A DNA stretch of 64,000 nucleotides, taken from positions 17,394,458-17,458,457 of the forward strand of contig NC_091096.1 in the NCBI RefSeq assembly GCF_024713975.1. The letters are read 5' to 3'. This stretch comes from Paralichthys olivaceus (lineage: Eukaryota; Chordata; Actinopteri; Pleuronectiformes; Paralichthyidae). Shown here one piece after another: positions 43,118 to 64,000 of the stretch. A program made the translations under genes and the position numbers. Within the stretch, counting starts at the first letter, position 1, and each line of letters begins with the position of its first letter. The notes under the pieces are model-generated. The model ran no database searches and was not told the origin of the DNA. It worked only from the letters and a program-made list of their open reading frames with translations.

Positions 43118-44129
43118 ACTAATGTACTGTATGTATTCATGACTAGAGAGTCAGTCGCCAGTTTCATCAACTTAAATAAAATGTTGAGGTTTTTTTTTTG
43201 CACAACATCCTTGCAGCATGGATCACAATAAAAGCGTTTTGTTCCATGGGTCACATGAAGTTCAGATTAATATGAAGCTGCTCTGTGATAATCAGAAGAC
43301 TCGCTGCAGAATGCAAAGCAATCACAATCAGAAAGACAGTATATGCAACTCTCCGTGGATACAGAATGTAGACATCTATATCTGTAAACATCTTAGGTGA
43401 ATAAAAGTCGACTCTGTTCTTCTGTATTTTCTTCAAAAACAACTTGTAAACCAAAGATTTAGCTCCTGACAAGGTTAAAACAACCTCTGGGCTGAAGTTT
43501 GTTCTCTAAGCTTTCATCGGAAACCTGTTAAGACTTTATAGGTTTACTCTCGTCTTTCCTTCAGTCCTTTTTATGCACACTATGCCTCCTTTTGTCTACA
43601 GAATGTCTTACATATACATATTCTACGGTATGTTAAGATATCAAGATGTTCTGTAACTTTCAAATTAAATCAATGTTTTATTCCATTCTCAGTGGAACAC
43701 TAAATCAGAGCACTGGTTTTGCTGCTGGGGTCACTGGGTTCACACAGCAGAGGGCAGCTGAATACAGAAAGCTCACGGCTCTTCACTCCCTCCCTTTGAT
43801 GGAGGGAGAGAAAAAAAAAAGAGACAAGAAAATGCGAAAGCCCGGCTAACTGATTCCAGATGTTCATACTGTATGTTGCATTATGTCACATCCACGAACG
43901 GGGTGAGATACATCTTGGAAAATATTAGACACCATCTAATCCTCAGGAAATCTGGACAGGCTACAGAGACTTCGCGCTGCTGCTTATCGTTGGCGGCACA
44001 ATTTCGGGACAAATTGAGCTCATATCTGTAGTAATATGGGACTCAGAAAACAAACATCTAATAAATATATCCACTAAATATCCTACACCTTAAGTATTTA
44101 ATACTCTATTCAATGATAATGTTGTTTGC

Positions 44130-44510
44130 TAGTAAGACTGCTCAAAAACAACTAAGAGATTTCCATGAAACTTGGTGGAAGGATGCAGTATGAGTCAGAA
44201 AGAACAGATTAAATGTTGGGGTGGAACTCGGTCAAGGGGCGAATCAAGGATTGCTTTTCACTTTCACTGCAAAAATAGGACATTTATCAACATTTAGCTG
44301 ATTTCTCAGAGAATTCATGGATCGTGGGTTAGAATTACAAAAAAGAAAAAAAACAGGCATGGTTAGGAGACTGATATTTATTATTGTTTGCAATTTGGTG
44401 CCAAGCCAAATAACAATCTGGATTGAGTGACTTGAAGTGTGGTTTCCTTTGGGGACTGTTGGGCCTTGGCGTTGTATTAACTCTACTAAGTGCCATTCTA
44501 ATTTTGTTTT
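44130..44510. mobile_element. Teleost interspersed repeat, near full-length copy
   Basis: Landmarks in order: 'gatttccatgaaacttggtg', 'gaactcggtcaaggggcga', 'cagagaattcatggatc', 'gagactgatatttattattg' and 'gggactgttgggccttggcg'. The last is followed by 'ctctactaagtgccattcta'. This order matches a very common fish repeat. A shorter relative is at 46055-46290. The small hydrophobic ORF read here (44423-44623) is part of the repeat and not a gene. Confidence 0.6.
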
Positions 44511-45032
44511 TATTTGGTCTTAACAAAATCACATGTATCATTAACTGGGCTCTGTTCCATTCAGGTGCTCCAGGGCGGACTCTGGGTTTTGTCTGTGGCA
44601 GTTCACGGACATGGCTTCATTAAATAAAACAATTGTTCCTTCAATTGTTTGCACCGGTTCTTTTCCATGTGTGCACAGTGAATCTGCATGATAAGAAATA
44701 CCACAACCTTGAGAAAACTTAATCACTTCAATACAGGTCGTGCTTTAGATGCAAAAAAAGAAAATAAGCCATGGCACTCTTTCTATGGAAAAATACAAAA
44801 ACAGGCTAATGTGTGGCAAAGACAAAAAAATGCATCTACCAATGCAGCACACTGTTGTTCAACAGGCTGATGTGTGAGCATCAATTAAGGTCACCTGCTC
44901 ATGGTTATTCACTCACACTCAGGACACCTTGATTGAAGCTGCCGTGCTGCTTTGGTTTCAGTGAACGACCTGCTGCTGCTGCACAGAGGGATTTTATCTG
45001 AAATTCATTTTATAGATGAAAAATTACCCACA

Positions 45033-45629
45033 ATGCTCCCCACAGTTGGAGAATGGAGACTGAGATTGCTGGGAGCCGTGGCCGTTGTTTGCAATTACTC
45101 CGCAGCTGCTTGTGAAGCCATTGTTGTGGTGACTCTGTGCAATGAAATCCTTCTGAAAACTGCGCTCGCCTTCACCAGCGGAATACATTTTTACCTGTCA
45201 GCCATGCTGAGGTTGAATGCGTTTCTCCGGCTGACACTGGCAGGTGAGCTCTTCTCACGAGACCGACTTGGAGTCTTCAGCTGCTCCACCTGGCCTTCAT
45301 CACAGACCTTGAGAAACAACAGCTGCTCTCTTCCATGTGGAGGAAGAGGAGGGAGATCTGTCAAATGGTTTAAGTGGGTCCAGTCTGTGCTGCGTGTCGT
45401 GTCTGAACTCTGCCAATGTTCTCTGTATGTTGTTGTGACCGTCCTGGCCCTCGTCCATGCTGCACCAGTGGTTCTGTTGGCTCTGTGCAGGAACTTCAGA
45501 CTCACTGTCTCCACCGTTTTAACTTTATTTGGATGCATCCGACCCATGCTGCTCACAGCACACACTCTGACTGGATACTCCACACAGGCACTCAGCATTG
45601 TTTGGGGCCTGTCATCTCTTTTTATATAA
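45033..45629 (+). CDS. Uncharacterised multi-pass membrane protein, 198 aa, single exon
   Basis: Open from the Met at 45033 (the frame stays open back to 44952) to a TAA at 45627-45629. The protein has long hydrophobic stretches at about residues 12-35, 39-70, 126-152, 156-177 and 184-198. A polar Cys/Arg/Ser-rich loop at about 72-115 includes CGGRGGRS. Codon choice (many CTG, GTG, AAC, CTC) looks like a real gene rather than intron noise. An AATAAA at 45694-45699 follows the stop by 65 bases. The frame also extends to a possible acceptor at 44961, so an upstream exon could exist. I do not recognise a family; the repeated small-residue/Leu helices loosely recall E3-ligase-type multi-spanning N-termini, but no RING motif is present. 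It converges on the usherin-like gene. Confidence 0.45.
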   Translation: MLPTVGEWRLRLLGAVAVVCNYSAAACEAIVVVTLCNEILLKTALAFTSGIHFYLSAMLRLNAFLRLTLAGELFSRDRLGVFSCSTWPSSQTLRNNSCSLPCGGRGGRSVKWFKWVQSVLRVVSELCQCSLYVVVTVLALVHAAPVVLLALCRNFRLTVSTVLTLFGCIRPMLLTAHTLTGYSTQALSIVWGLSSLFI

Positions 45630-45693
45630 ACAGGAAATTAACTGAAAATGTTATTTCAATTGTCAGATATCCTTCCAGTTTTTATTCTAATGA

Positions 45694-45699
45694 AATAAA
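45694..45699 (+). terminator. Polyadenylation signal for the 198-aa membrane ORF
   Basis: AATAAA 65 bases after the stop codon. Confidence 0.45.
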
Positions 45700-46054
45700 T
45701 GTGATGTTTTTGCTGACCTGTTTAGTGAAGCACAATATACTGTCGTCATAGTGAATACTGTTTACTTAACTGATGTTATTCTCTCATCAGTGGATGTCAG
45801 CTGTTGAAGCAGCAGTTAATTTCAATGAAGGTTTTTAAAAAATCATTTGCACAACAATTAATATTCTAAAGCCTTGCATATTTTAAAAGAGTTGAGAGAG
45901 TGAACGTTGCTGATTTTCTCATTTTTTATTGAATTGATATGAAAGTCTTTCATCTGGACTTTATAACTTTTCCGTGAGACTGTTTGCCTGAATACTGAAT
46001 CCCAATTATTACCTGCACCAACAAAGTTCTATTTTCACCCCTGACTGTTGGTTG

Positions 46055-46290
46055 GGTGGTTAGGTCGGATTACCACAAAACTCGGTGGGAGGATGTAGCA
46101 TAGGACAGGGAAGACTCCTTCACATTTGGTCCACATCCAAGAATTTATTCATTACTTTCTTTAACATTTCCAAGAAAATAATTCATGGATTTAGATTCTT
46201 TAAAAAAAGCTTGATTGAATTTAAAGGGACGGGTGCTCTCTACTGGGGGCCATTAGCTGTTTTCATATGGATCATATGGAGAGGTACATA
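46055..46290. mobile_element. Second, shorter copy of the repeat at 44130-44510
   Basis: It shares 'aaaactcggtgggaggatg', 'tttctttaacatttccaaga' and 'aattcatggat', then 'gtgctctctactgggggcca' at its right end. It is internally deleted and diverged. Confidence 0.5.
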
Positions 46291-46974
46291 TTAGTCAGGT
46301 TTTTGTGTTGGAGCTGCTCAGTGATCAAGGTCCACGTTAACCAGGGAATTACACCTTCTGTGTACATGGTCGTCTCACTTGCCGACCTTCATGGCACCTG
46401 CAAGCTGCAGTCACAAGATTGATTCAAGCTTCCAAAGATTTGAATATGATCAAAAACGCCAATTGAATATTGAAGAAGTCCCTAAATTAAGAATGCATCT
46501 CAAAAAAAGATCAGATATAACTACTCTCTCATGCAAGGGAAAAACTATTAAAACACTCAAATACATAACTATGTTCTGCTGCTTCTTCCACTATATCTTT
46601 GGTTTGTTTTGTCTTTTTCTGTGCGTGCTCAGAGTCTCTATTCGATTAGAGAAATACAAATTTCAAGCTTTTTTTTTCACTAGAGATTCCCACGAAAGCA
46701 GGTTCCACCTCTTTCCACTCTGTAGAAATGTTCTTTGTCCTGTTGTGTTGAAACGTCAGCACCGTTTTAACGTTTCTCACTTCTGTCTTCTGTTAGTTTC
46801 CACCGTTATTCCAACAGTCTCATCACGGATCATGTGTACGTCCTCTTCCTTCAGATATCAGTGCTCAGCTGTGACCTCCGACACTTTAAACTCCGGGGTT
46901 GGAGACAAAACAGGGTGGATTTAATGTGACCCTGTGGTCGTGTTTTCTTGTGAGGGTCAAAGGTCGTCGTCAGG

Positions 46975-48521
46975 TCACAGGTTCGTGTCAGTGAACATGG
47001 TGTGCTCCTTCCTCACGGTGCTGAAACCTTTGACGGTGTCGACAAACTCCTCATCTTCCATAAACTATCAGAGAGGAGAGTAGAGGTTGTATTCTATTTA
47101 GAATGTATTTGCTTGTTTCAGGGGCTTGCTCCACTTTCTCTATATGATGTATCCTAGCAACATACAGTTTATCAATTATTATTGTATATTCAGGGTCTCT
47201 CACCATCCCACTGTCATGTCCTGAGATGTTTGGGTCCCACGTTCCATCGTCTGTGAGCGACTTGCCGTCAATCACCTGGCTGACGCTGCGCCTCAGAGAG
47301 TTCACGCTGAGGATCCCGAGCTCGCCCTGAGGAGGGGCGTCGTCAGAGGGCTCACACTTAGCCTCCAACACTTCCTAGAGAGACAAAATAAACACATGAC
47401 GTATTATGCACAAGCACAGAAAAGCAGTTCTTTGAGTGCGTGTGTGAGTCTGCAGAGTTTTACCTCCATCTTCATGGTGAAGCCCTTGAGTGTGACACTG
47501 TTGGAGAAGCCTGTTGTGTCAGGCACGGTGTCAAACTGAGGCAGAGAGGGTGAGTTTAAAAGAAATGCACCGAAACGAATAACTTACACTGTAAATGAAG
47601 TACATGGTATGAAGTGAAGTACATGGTATGAAGTGAAGTACATGGTATATTCATACACAATTTGTATCCTTCCATTGAATCCTTCTTTACATGACACAAT
47701 ACCTATTCAAAAGAAAGGCTACTTCTTGTGTTTTCTCGTTTTCATCATTTCTTCTTCCACAAATGAAGCACAAATATAACTTCCGAGTTATCCATAAAAT
47801 GCCTTATACAATGTTTTATATATGTATATATCGATAAAACCAGTCAAATGCCAAATTCTATCACACATATCATGTTTTTTAATTGAATTGATTTGTAAAT
47901 AAGGAACTCACCAAGACAGAGTTGCTAGATGGGTAAACAGCCATGGGGCTCCTCTTCCGCATGGGCAGGGCCACCAGAGGGGGTCTCTCTCGTGTGAAGG
48001 GGGGTTTGTTTAGGGCCTGAGCGGAGGAAACAAAAACCTGATTATAGTTTTTTATAAGTGTTATAGGTTTAAACCTTATATGAGCTGCATTTAAGCTGAA
48101 AGTATTTTTAAGTCTTACTGTTTTCTTTGCACCCACCTTGAAAACGAAATCTCACTTCAATATAACACTGTATAAGCAGATTTATTCAAATGTTACCCAG
48201 CTCTCCATTCTTACCTTTTGCTTTTCTTACTCAGAGGATTTGTTTTTATCGTTCACTTACAATGACCTGTGACGTCTGAAGCTCTCCCTTCTGTCGCCCT
48301 CATTATTTACTGTGACAAAGACTAACCGGGGGTCCTCACCTTATGAAGGACAACACCCAACACGACGGCCAGCAGCAGGAGGGCGATGGCTGCCATCACT
48401 ACGATGAACCACAGCTCCTGGACGACCGGCCGGTTGCCAGGACCTCCCTCTGCCCGCTCGCCGCTACCACCACCCACTCCTCCATCTCCTCCTACCCCAT
48501 GAGGAGTGGGGCTCTGTGAAT
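46975..48521 (-). CDS. Usherin-like transmembrane and cytoplasmic tail (5 C-terminal exons; 5' end unresolved)
   Basis: Exons in transcript order: 48521-48340, 48016-47912, 47535-47464, 47374-47204, 47064-46975. All are GT-AG, the phases join, and about 206 codons run to a TGA at 46977-46975. The first exon gives a Gly/Ser-rich juxtamembrane stretch, then a transmembrane helix (LWFIVVMAAIALLLLAVVLG). The next exon has the basic motif FTRERPPLVALPMRKRSPM. Later come SLRRSVSQVIDGKSL, GHDSGM and a C-terminus of TVRKEHTMFTDTNL. This order and wording match the end of usherin, whose last residues DTHL bind PDZ scaffolds (harmonin, whirlin) at hair-cell and photoreceptor membranes. Here the end is DTNL, still a class I PDZ ligand. 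The upstream exon must end in phase 1. No FNIII or laminin exons are visible before gfpt1 begins, so this is not an ordinary ush2a. Confidence 0.8.
47594..47650. repeat. Three tandem copies of a 19-bp unit
   Basis: The unit 'gaagtacatggtat' preceded by 'gaagt' repeats three times between two usherin-like exons. Confidence 0.85.
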
Positions 48522-48883
48522 CTGGAGGTTTGACAGAAATTATTATTTAAAATCTCTTTCAAATCAGCCAGTTAAGACATGGTTATTTAAAAATGCCACG
48601 TGCAACATCCTTTTTATTTGGATTTTAATCTCATATCACTGGAAAAAAATATCTATTGTGAATACAACTGACTGAAAAAAAAAATCAAACCACCACATCC
48701 TGGTAGTTTTGCATATGTAGCCACACACAGTCGGATGAGAGACAACCTCAGTGCAGGTCGTTTTTAAGTAAACTACAGGCACAATTTGAGTTCCACATCT
48801 AAATCAGCAGTTAAATTCTCATCTTCAGGGATACATCTAACAGACAGACATCACAAGTCATGTCAAGAAAGAAAGACAGTCAA

Positions 48884-49005
<122 letters not shown>

Positions 49006-49547
49006 GTGAAGGAGATAACAGTGTAACTGGAGACATAATAGCTTGCATGGCCTAGTTTCTAACCTGCATACAGCACCATGCTCTTTAATCAACCACTTTT
49101 ATCCATTTCTATTACCATACCAGTGTGTAGTCTTAGATATGTCAAGACCTTGAATATTTATTGGTATTTTATACAATATGTTTATAGGAAGGTTCTTATA
49201 TTAAGGCCTGGTTAGATGCCAGTTGATAGTTCTGCTTTCCAAGACATCCTTGTAAAGGCTCTTCAGTAGAAACCAGTTGTTTCAAAGGTATGATTCTTGT
49301 TGTGGATTTACAGAAAGAGAAACATGTTGAAGGGAGAGAAAAAGAAAATAAACTGCAGACAAACAGAGAGCGAGAGGAACGTGTGTCCAGCCTGAGACTC
49401 ACCAGTGCTGGGGTCCGTGGTTCAGTCTGTGGCGGCCCGTGCTGGCAGCCCCTCGCTGTGTCCTGCATCGATCAGAAGGCCAAAGACTTCCGGGCATTTA
49501 GGATCACACCTGTCGCCCCATCAATATTTCACACCTGATACTTTTAC

Positions 49548-49631
49548 CTGCCTCCTCAATCTCTTCAACACCACAGAGGCGAGGGACGAGAGACATGAGG
49601 ACAATATTCCCATGGAGGACTCCTTCGTTTC
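49548..49631 (-). CDS. Possible upstream exon of the usherin-like gene (weak)
   Basis: An 84-base stretch lies between a good acceptor (TGCTTTCTAG, just right of 49631) and a donor (GAGGCAG|GTAAAA). In the phase required by the transmembrane exon it is open and reads through HGNIVLMSLVPRLCGVEEI. It would join in frame to the next exon as ...EEAGD/DSQSP. There is no recognised domain, and a second frame is also open, so this may be chance. Confidence 0.2.
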
Positions 49632-50770
49632 CTAGAAAGCACAGGGAAGAATCATCTCTATAGTGCCTGAGCTAAAACAGACGCATGCGGCTGTGCTCCC
49701 CTAATCCTCTAAAACTCCCATCAACCTTTGCTTTTCTGCAGCAGTGTCATGGTAACAGCCAGGTGTCTGGTTTCAGTTTACCTGTAGAGGGATGGTAGAA
49801 GCCATATCACCCCTCTGCTCCTCAGGTGCACTGCTGGACTCTGTTCTTTCTTATGTTCCTCAGATGTAAAATACATGCATTATAATTCTTAATGGTGTTA
49901 GTGAACTCATGTGAGACCTCTATCAGTATAAAGACACTTCTGTGTGTATGTAAGCTGTCAAATATTATTCCAATATTTATTCCAGACAATCTTATATTTA
50001 GATAAACAGAGGTTTTCTTTTTACGTGGATTAATATAATTGTCACATTTTAGTTACTGACACATTTTAAACTGTGGTGTCATGATGAAAGTTACAGTGGT
50101 TTTGCAAGAGGGTTCAGTCTCTGCGTCACTGCCTATGCATATTATATATAGGCCAAGAGGAAGAGATTATTAAATATAATAATGTTGCTTCAATACAGGT
50201 GGGAGAAACAGCAGCAACATGAGAAATGATGACGTAATTATCAATTACTACCTTTGTGTAATTTGAAAATGGAGCAACACAAAGGCTAACTGTGCTTGTC
50301 CTCTGGCAGTTTTATTGTCACGGCATGACTTTCTCTTTTACTGGAAACAGACCAGAGGGAACACATTAGTGAGAGCTGGTTAATGTGTCTCACCAACTGC
50401 TGTCGTTTACTCACCAGAGTTCTGAAAGACTTCAGTGCTCTCAAGTGAAATAAATTCTGCTGCAGAAAGAAGCACAAGTCTTCATCCGAAAGCGAAAGTC
50501 TGAAAGTGAAGAATTGAAAAGCCGAATCCAGATCTTTTGCCAGATCCTTCAACTGGTTAGACCCTTCTGCATGTGCTCCAGCACTCACCATTCAGTGAAA
50601 AAAAATGATCATGCTAATCTATAAATTACTGTGAATAATGTCATCTGTCTAAATCCTCTTCAGATAAATATCAACATTAAAAACATTGTGGTTTAGTCGC
50701 CTGATGAAGAGTTGACCCCTTTTCTGTTTGTTCTATCTTTGTGTGTAACTGTGCTGTTGCTTTTCCTACA
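49632..50770. other. Stretch without a recognisable gene, between the usherin-like and TMEM63-like pieces
   Basis: The only notable frame is minus-strand 50591-50286 (101 aa, no known domain), which contains an internal donor-like CTG|GTGAGT. No splice partner is evident. The rest is AT-rich and non-coding. Confidence 0.4.
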
Positions 50771-50771
50771 G

Positions 50772-51202
50772 GAAGAATCTGGCGGTGAAGGGTTTCGAAT
50801 GGATCAGGCTATTTCTTCTAGTCAACTTATGGCGCTGGTCACATTCCCCACGACTCCCGCCATGATGGTGAGCACCTCGGCCAACACACGCTCACACACA
50901 CACAAAAGATTTTAATCCAGCGGCTTCTGGCCCCCAGTTCTGATGAGCAGCTGAGCATGATGCAGAAACTCTACTCTTGCCTGCTCTTCATGGTACTCAT
51001 CCTTCCCTCACTACGACTCACCAGGTAATTTGTGTTACTATCAGTTTTAATAAGCAACAGTTCCCAGCACGCACTTATAATATATAATTCATAGGTTAGC
51101 AATTAGTGGATTTTTGAATTTTTTTTGTCTTCTCAGTATCACAGGCTTATTCCAATGGCTGTTTCAACACTTATTCCACAGCATTTGGACGCTGAGGTTT
51201 GG
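50772..51202 (+). pseudogene. TMEM63 (OSCA/CSC1-like mechanosensitive channel) gene fragment, disrupted
   Basis: Three exon-like pieces lie in order on the plus strand. 50772-50870 follows an acceptor TTTCCTACAG and reads KNLAVKGFEWIRLFLLVNL in one frame, then VTFPTTPAMM in another, so it is frameshifted near 50826. 50921-51024 reads SSDEQLSMMQKLYSC then LLFMVLILPSLRLT. 51137-51202 continues in phase with SITGLFQWLFQHLF. These match consecutive transmembrane segments of TMEM63 proteins, where FMVLILPSLGLTSL is a hallmark. The exon that should lie between the first two pieces is missing and the very conserved Gly is Arg here. No further exons follow before gfpt1. A decayed gene or duplicated fragment is likely. 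Confidence 0.6.
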
Positions 51203-53247
51203 GTAAGTAAATGTCTCTCTTCTGCTTCTTGCTATTTTAAACTTTTATCAAATATGTTGCAGTTATTTTTCTTTGGCCCTTAACAATACAAGTGACAAAT
51301 GTGAAGCTGATAAGATGAACAGTTCTCAAGATATGTGTTTCATATACAGACACACATCAAGAATTTAAAGTAGATTACAGGATGTGTGGGTTTGTCTTCT
51401 TATCAAATGACCTCAGACACTTAAAACATGAAGTATTTGACACTTTATTGCATCAGTTCCACTAATAAATAGTGCCCGACTCCCTCAGTAACCCAACGGA
51501 TGTGAGGATTCAGTGCAGAATCCTTGTTATCAATGTCTCCAGTCTAAATCAAATTCTGCTCATGTGCATGACTTACAAAACAATTCCAGTAACAACATTG
51601 TCCAGCTTTCAAACCCTTTTTCTACTGGCTCAGGAAAAGCTCACTGTCAGAGGAAAGAAACTGCAAAAAGTCTGAGTTAAGGCTTGATTGCAAAAGCAAG
51701 GTAAATATCTAGTTCCTATTTCTTCATCATAAACAAATGTGTGTGTGTGTGTGTGTACACGTATCAGTCTTTCCCTGGCTTCTGAAAAAGACATTAAGGA
51801 ACATGCACAAACACACACACAACTCACATCTGATGTCTACATAAGCATCTACAGTACAGCTATGTAACTGCATATATGCACGATTGAGTCTCCAAGTGTC
51901 TTCACACCAATCTATCAGTGTTAGTACATTTGCTACAAAAACAAAAATAAGATGAACATATAAAATATATATATATGTTTTGGTTTACAACTGCCAAAGC
52001 CATTGTACAGATTTTTGGTTTGACAGTACATTTCATAAAGACGGTAACATTCACATTTCAAATCAAAAAGTAATTTCAATAATATAAAATAATGTCTTCT
52101 TTTTTTTTTTATGAAAATGAAACAAAGAATCAAGCAATAGCTACAGATGGTCCCATATTTCAGCAGTCATGGAGGGGTGTGGGCTGGCAGCTAGGTGCAA
52201 CTTCTACTTCATCTCCCTGCAATTACGTCAGTTTTTAAATTAAGAGCAAACTGCAGACTAGAAGTGAGCGATAAGGTCTCTGATGAGCAGTTAAGCAACA
52301 GAAGTCAATGTATGAATCAAACCCAGCAGTGCACGGAGAGATTTTAGAGTATCTAAGCTGTCTGAGTATCACGTACCTAACATCCCCTAAAAGGTAGAAA
52401 CAGTGCATGGTAAAAAAAACCTCACTCTGGTGTAGGTGGCTCGATAAACACTTTTTTTGTGCCAAAACCAGAGTTTAAAATCTGACAGACAAGGTTTATA
52501 CAAAGAGGAAGCATTTGTAGCCTATCCAAGAAGCTTTCTACACAATAGTGTATTCATTAACTTTTCTGTGATTATGATGCTGCTCCTACAGTAAATTGTG
52601 CAAACTCCGAGGAAAGGCCAATTCAAAACAGGCAAACTGTGCTGTAATTATGAGAAATTGATGACCTGTGGCTTGGAATGATTTAAGATTGTTGTTTACT
52701 TCATCTGTGGAGTAAATACACTTGAAATGATTAGCAGCCAAAGAAAAATATTCCATATAATCTACAAATCATTGCACTAATGAAAGGAGTACCAGTAAAA
52801 AGGTTTTTAACAACCTAACTTTACGTCAGTAAACAGCTTTTTTTAAAGCAGCTCCCCAAGAGGCCAATCAGGACAAATACACACTGAGCGCCTGCTCAAA
52901 GGTTTTGAGTCAGTCCGTGTCACTACAGACTCTCACACCCAGTACAAGTGATGAAGATACACCAGTGCCAGCCCCGACCCTGCGACCATGGACGCAAAAC
53001 AACTTCTCTAACAATAACATGACAATGATACCAAAGAGAGTATAGACATTGAGATATAGATAATATGGACAGTGAAGATGCACAGCTGTGGAAAAAAAAC
53101 CCCGCAGCTTTAAAAAAAGCTGTAACATGAGACACATAAACGGGACATTTTCTTCTCTTGTTTTCTACAAACACACGCTTCCTCACTGTAGGTTCTACTG
53201 AGTATGTGTCTGCCAGGCTTCTGTCATTACGTGATGAATGGTGCCCT
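51203..53247. other. Region between the TMEM63 relic and the gfpt1 stop codon
   Basis: AT-rich sequence with short TG and TA runs (about 51738-51756 and 51966-51975). The right part should be gfpt1 3' UTR (gfpt1 reads leftward). No clear AATAAA near the stop was found on the minus strand, so I leave the 3' end open. No coding exon is seen. Confidence 0.4.
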
Positions 53248-63981
<10,734 letters not shown>

Positions 63982-64000
63982 CTAAGGAGAGGAAAACAAA

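Larger units (their letters stand above)
42881..45032 (+). other. Intergenic stretch between antxr1 and the 45-kb ORF
   Basis: Besides the (TG)n tract and the repeat at 44130-44510, I see no exon with coding character. A possible splice acceptor (GGTTTCAG, ending at 44961) keeps the 45-kb frame open upstream of its Met. An undetected 5' exon in this stretch is therefore possible. Confidence 0.4.

Noticed and set aside
44423-44623. Small hydrophobic ORF (LLGLGVVLTLLSAILILF)
   Set aside because: It is the translated end of a common interspersed repeat that recurs at 46055-46290.
46379-46924. 181-aa plus-strand ORF
   Set aside because: Low-complexity Phe/Cys-rich composition; it lies opposite the presumed 3' UTR of the usherin-like gene and has no coding codon bias or recognisable motif.
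49409-49468. 60-base exon-like piece (minus strand, GATGCAG|...CACTG|GTGAGT)
   Set aside because: In the phase needed to join the usherin-like transmembrane exon it contains a stop codon.
50286-50591. 101-aa minus-strand ORF
   Set aside because: Open and fairly polar, with a donor-like site inside, but no domain, no partner exon in phase and no support as part of the usherin-like gene.

Overview
This is a stretch of vertebrate nuclear DNA, almost certainly from a ray-finned (teleost) fish. The genes have many short exons with GT-AG introns, dinucleotide microsatellites are abundant, and interspersed repeats of kinds familiar from teleost genomes lie in the introns and gaps. The coding exons match vertebrate proteins closely. 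No bacterial, plasmid or CRISPR features are present. All exon models below were read by eye from splice sites, reading frame and family resemblance.

Layout from left to right. (1) 739-886, minus: first coding exon of a tolloid/BMP1 metalloprotease; the rest lies off the left edge. (2) 1.2-5.3 kb: intergenic, with a diverged direct duplication. (3) 5.3-16.4 kb, minus: a complete kansl3 gene, 19 coding exons plus a 5' non-coding exon, 845 aa. (4) 17.4-18.3 kb, plus: a complete small beta-microseminoprotein-like secreted protein, 106 aa, 4 exons. (5) 19.5-42.3 kb, plus: a complete antxr1 gene, 18 exons, 624 aa. Its first intron carries a very young non-autonomous LTR retrotransposon with apparently identical 370-bp LTRs and a 5-bp target duplication. 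(6) 42.4-46.3 kb: several repeats, plus an unrecognised 198-aa multi-pass membrane ORF on the plus strand. (7) 47.0-48.5 kb, minus: five exons encoding a transmembrane segment and a cytoplasmic tail very like the C-terminus of usherin (USH2A), ending in a PDZ-binding motif but with no recognisable giant ectodomain nearby. (8) 50.8-51.2 kb, plus: broken exons of a TMEM63 (OSCA-like) channel. (9) 53.2-64.0 kb, minus: gfpt1, complete except for its first coding exon (the first 7 coding bases), which lies off the right edge.

The genes do not form a pathway; this is an ordinary vertebrate neighbourhood. antxr1 and gfpt1 are also neighbours on human 2p13, and kansl3 is on human 2q11, so part of the block looks like old conserved linkage. 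The items most worth a second look are the usherin-tail mini-gene, the unknown membrane ORF, the TMEM63 relic and the fresh LTR insertion.
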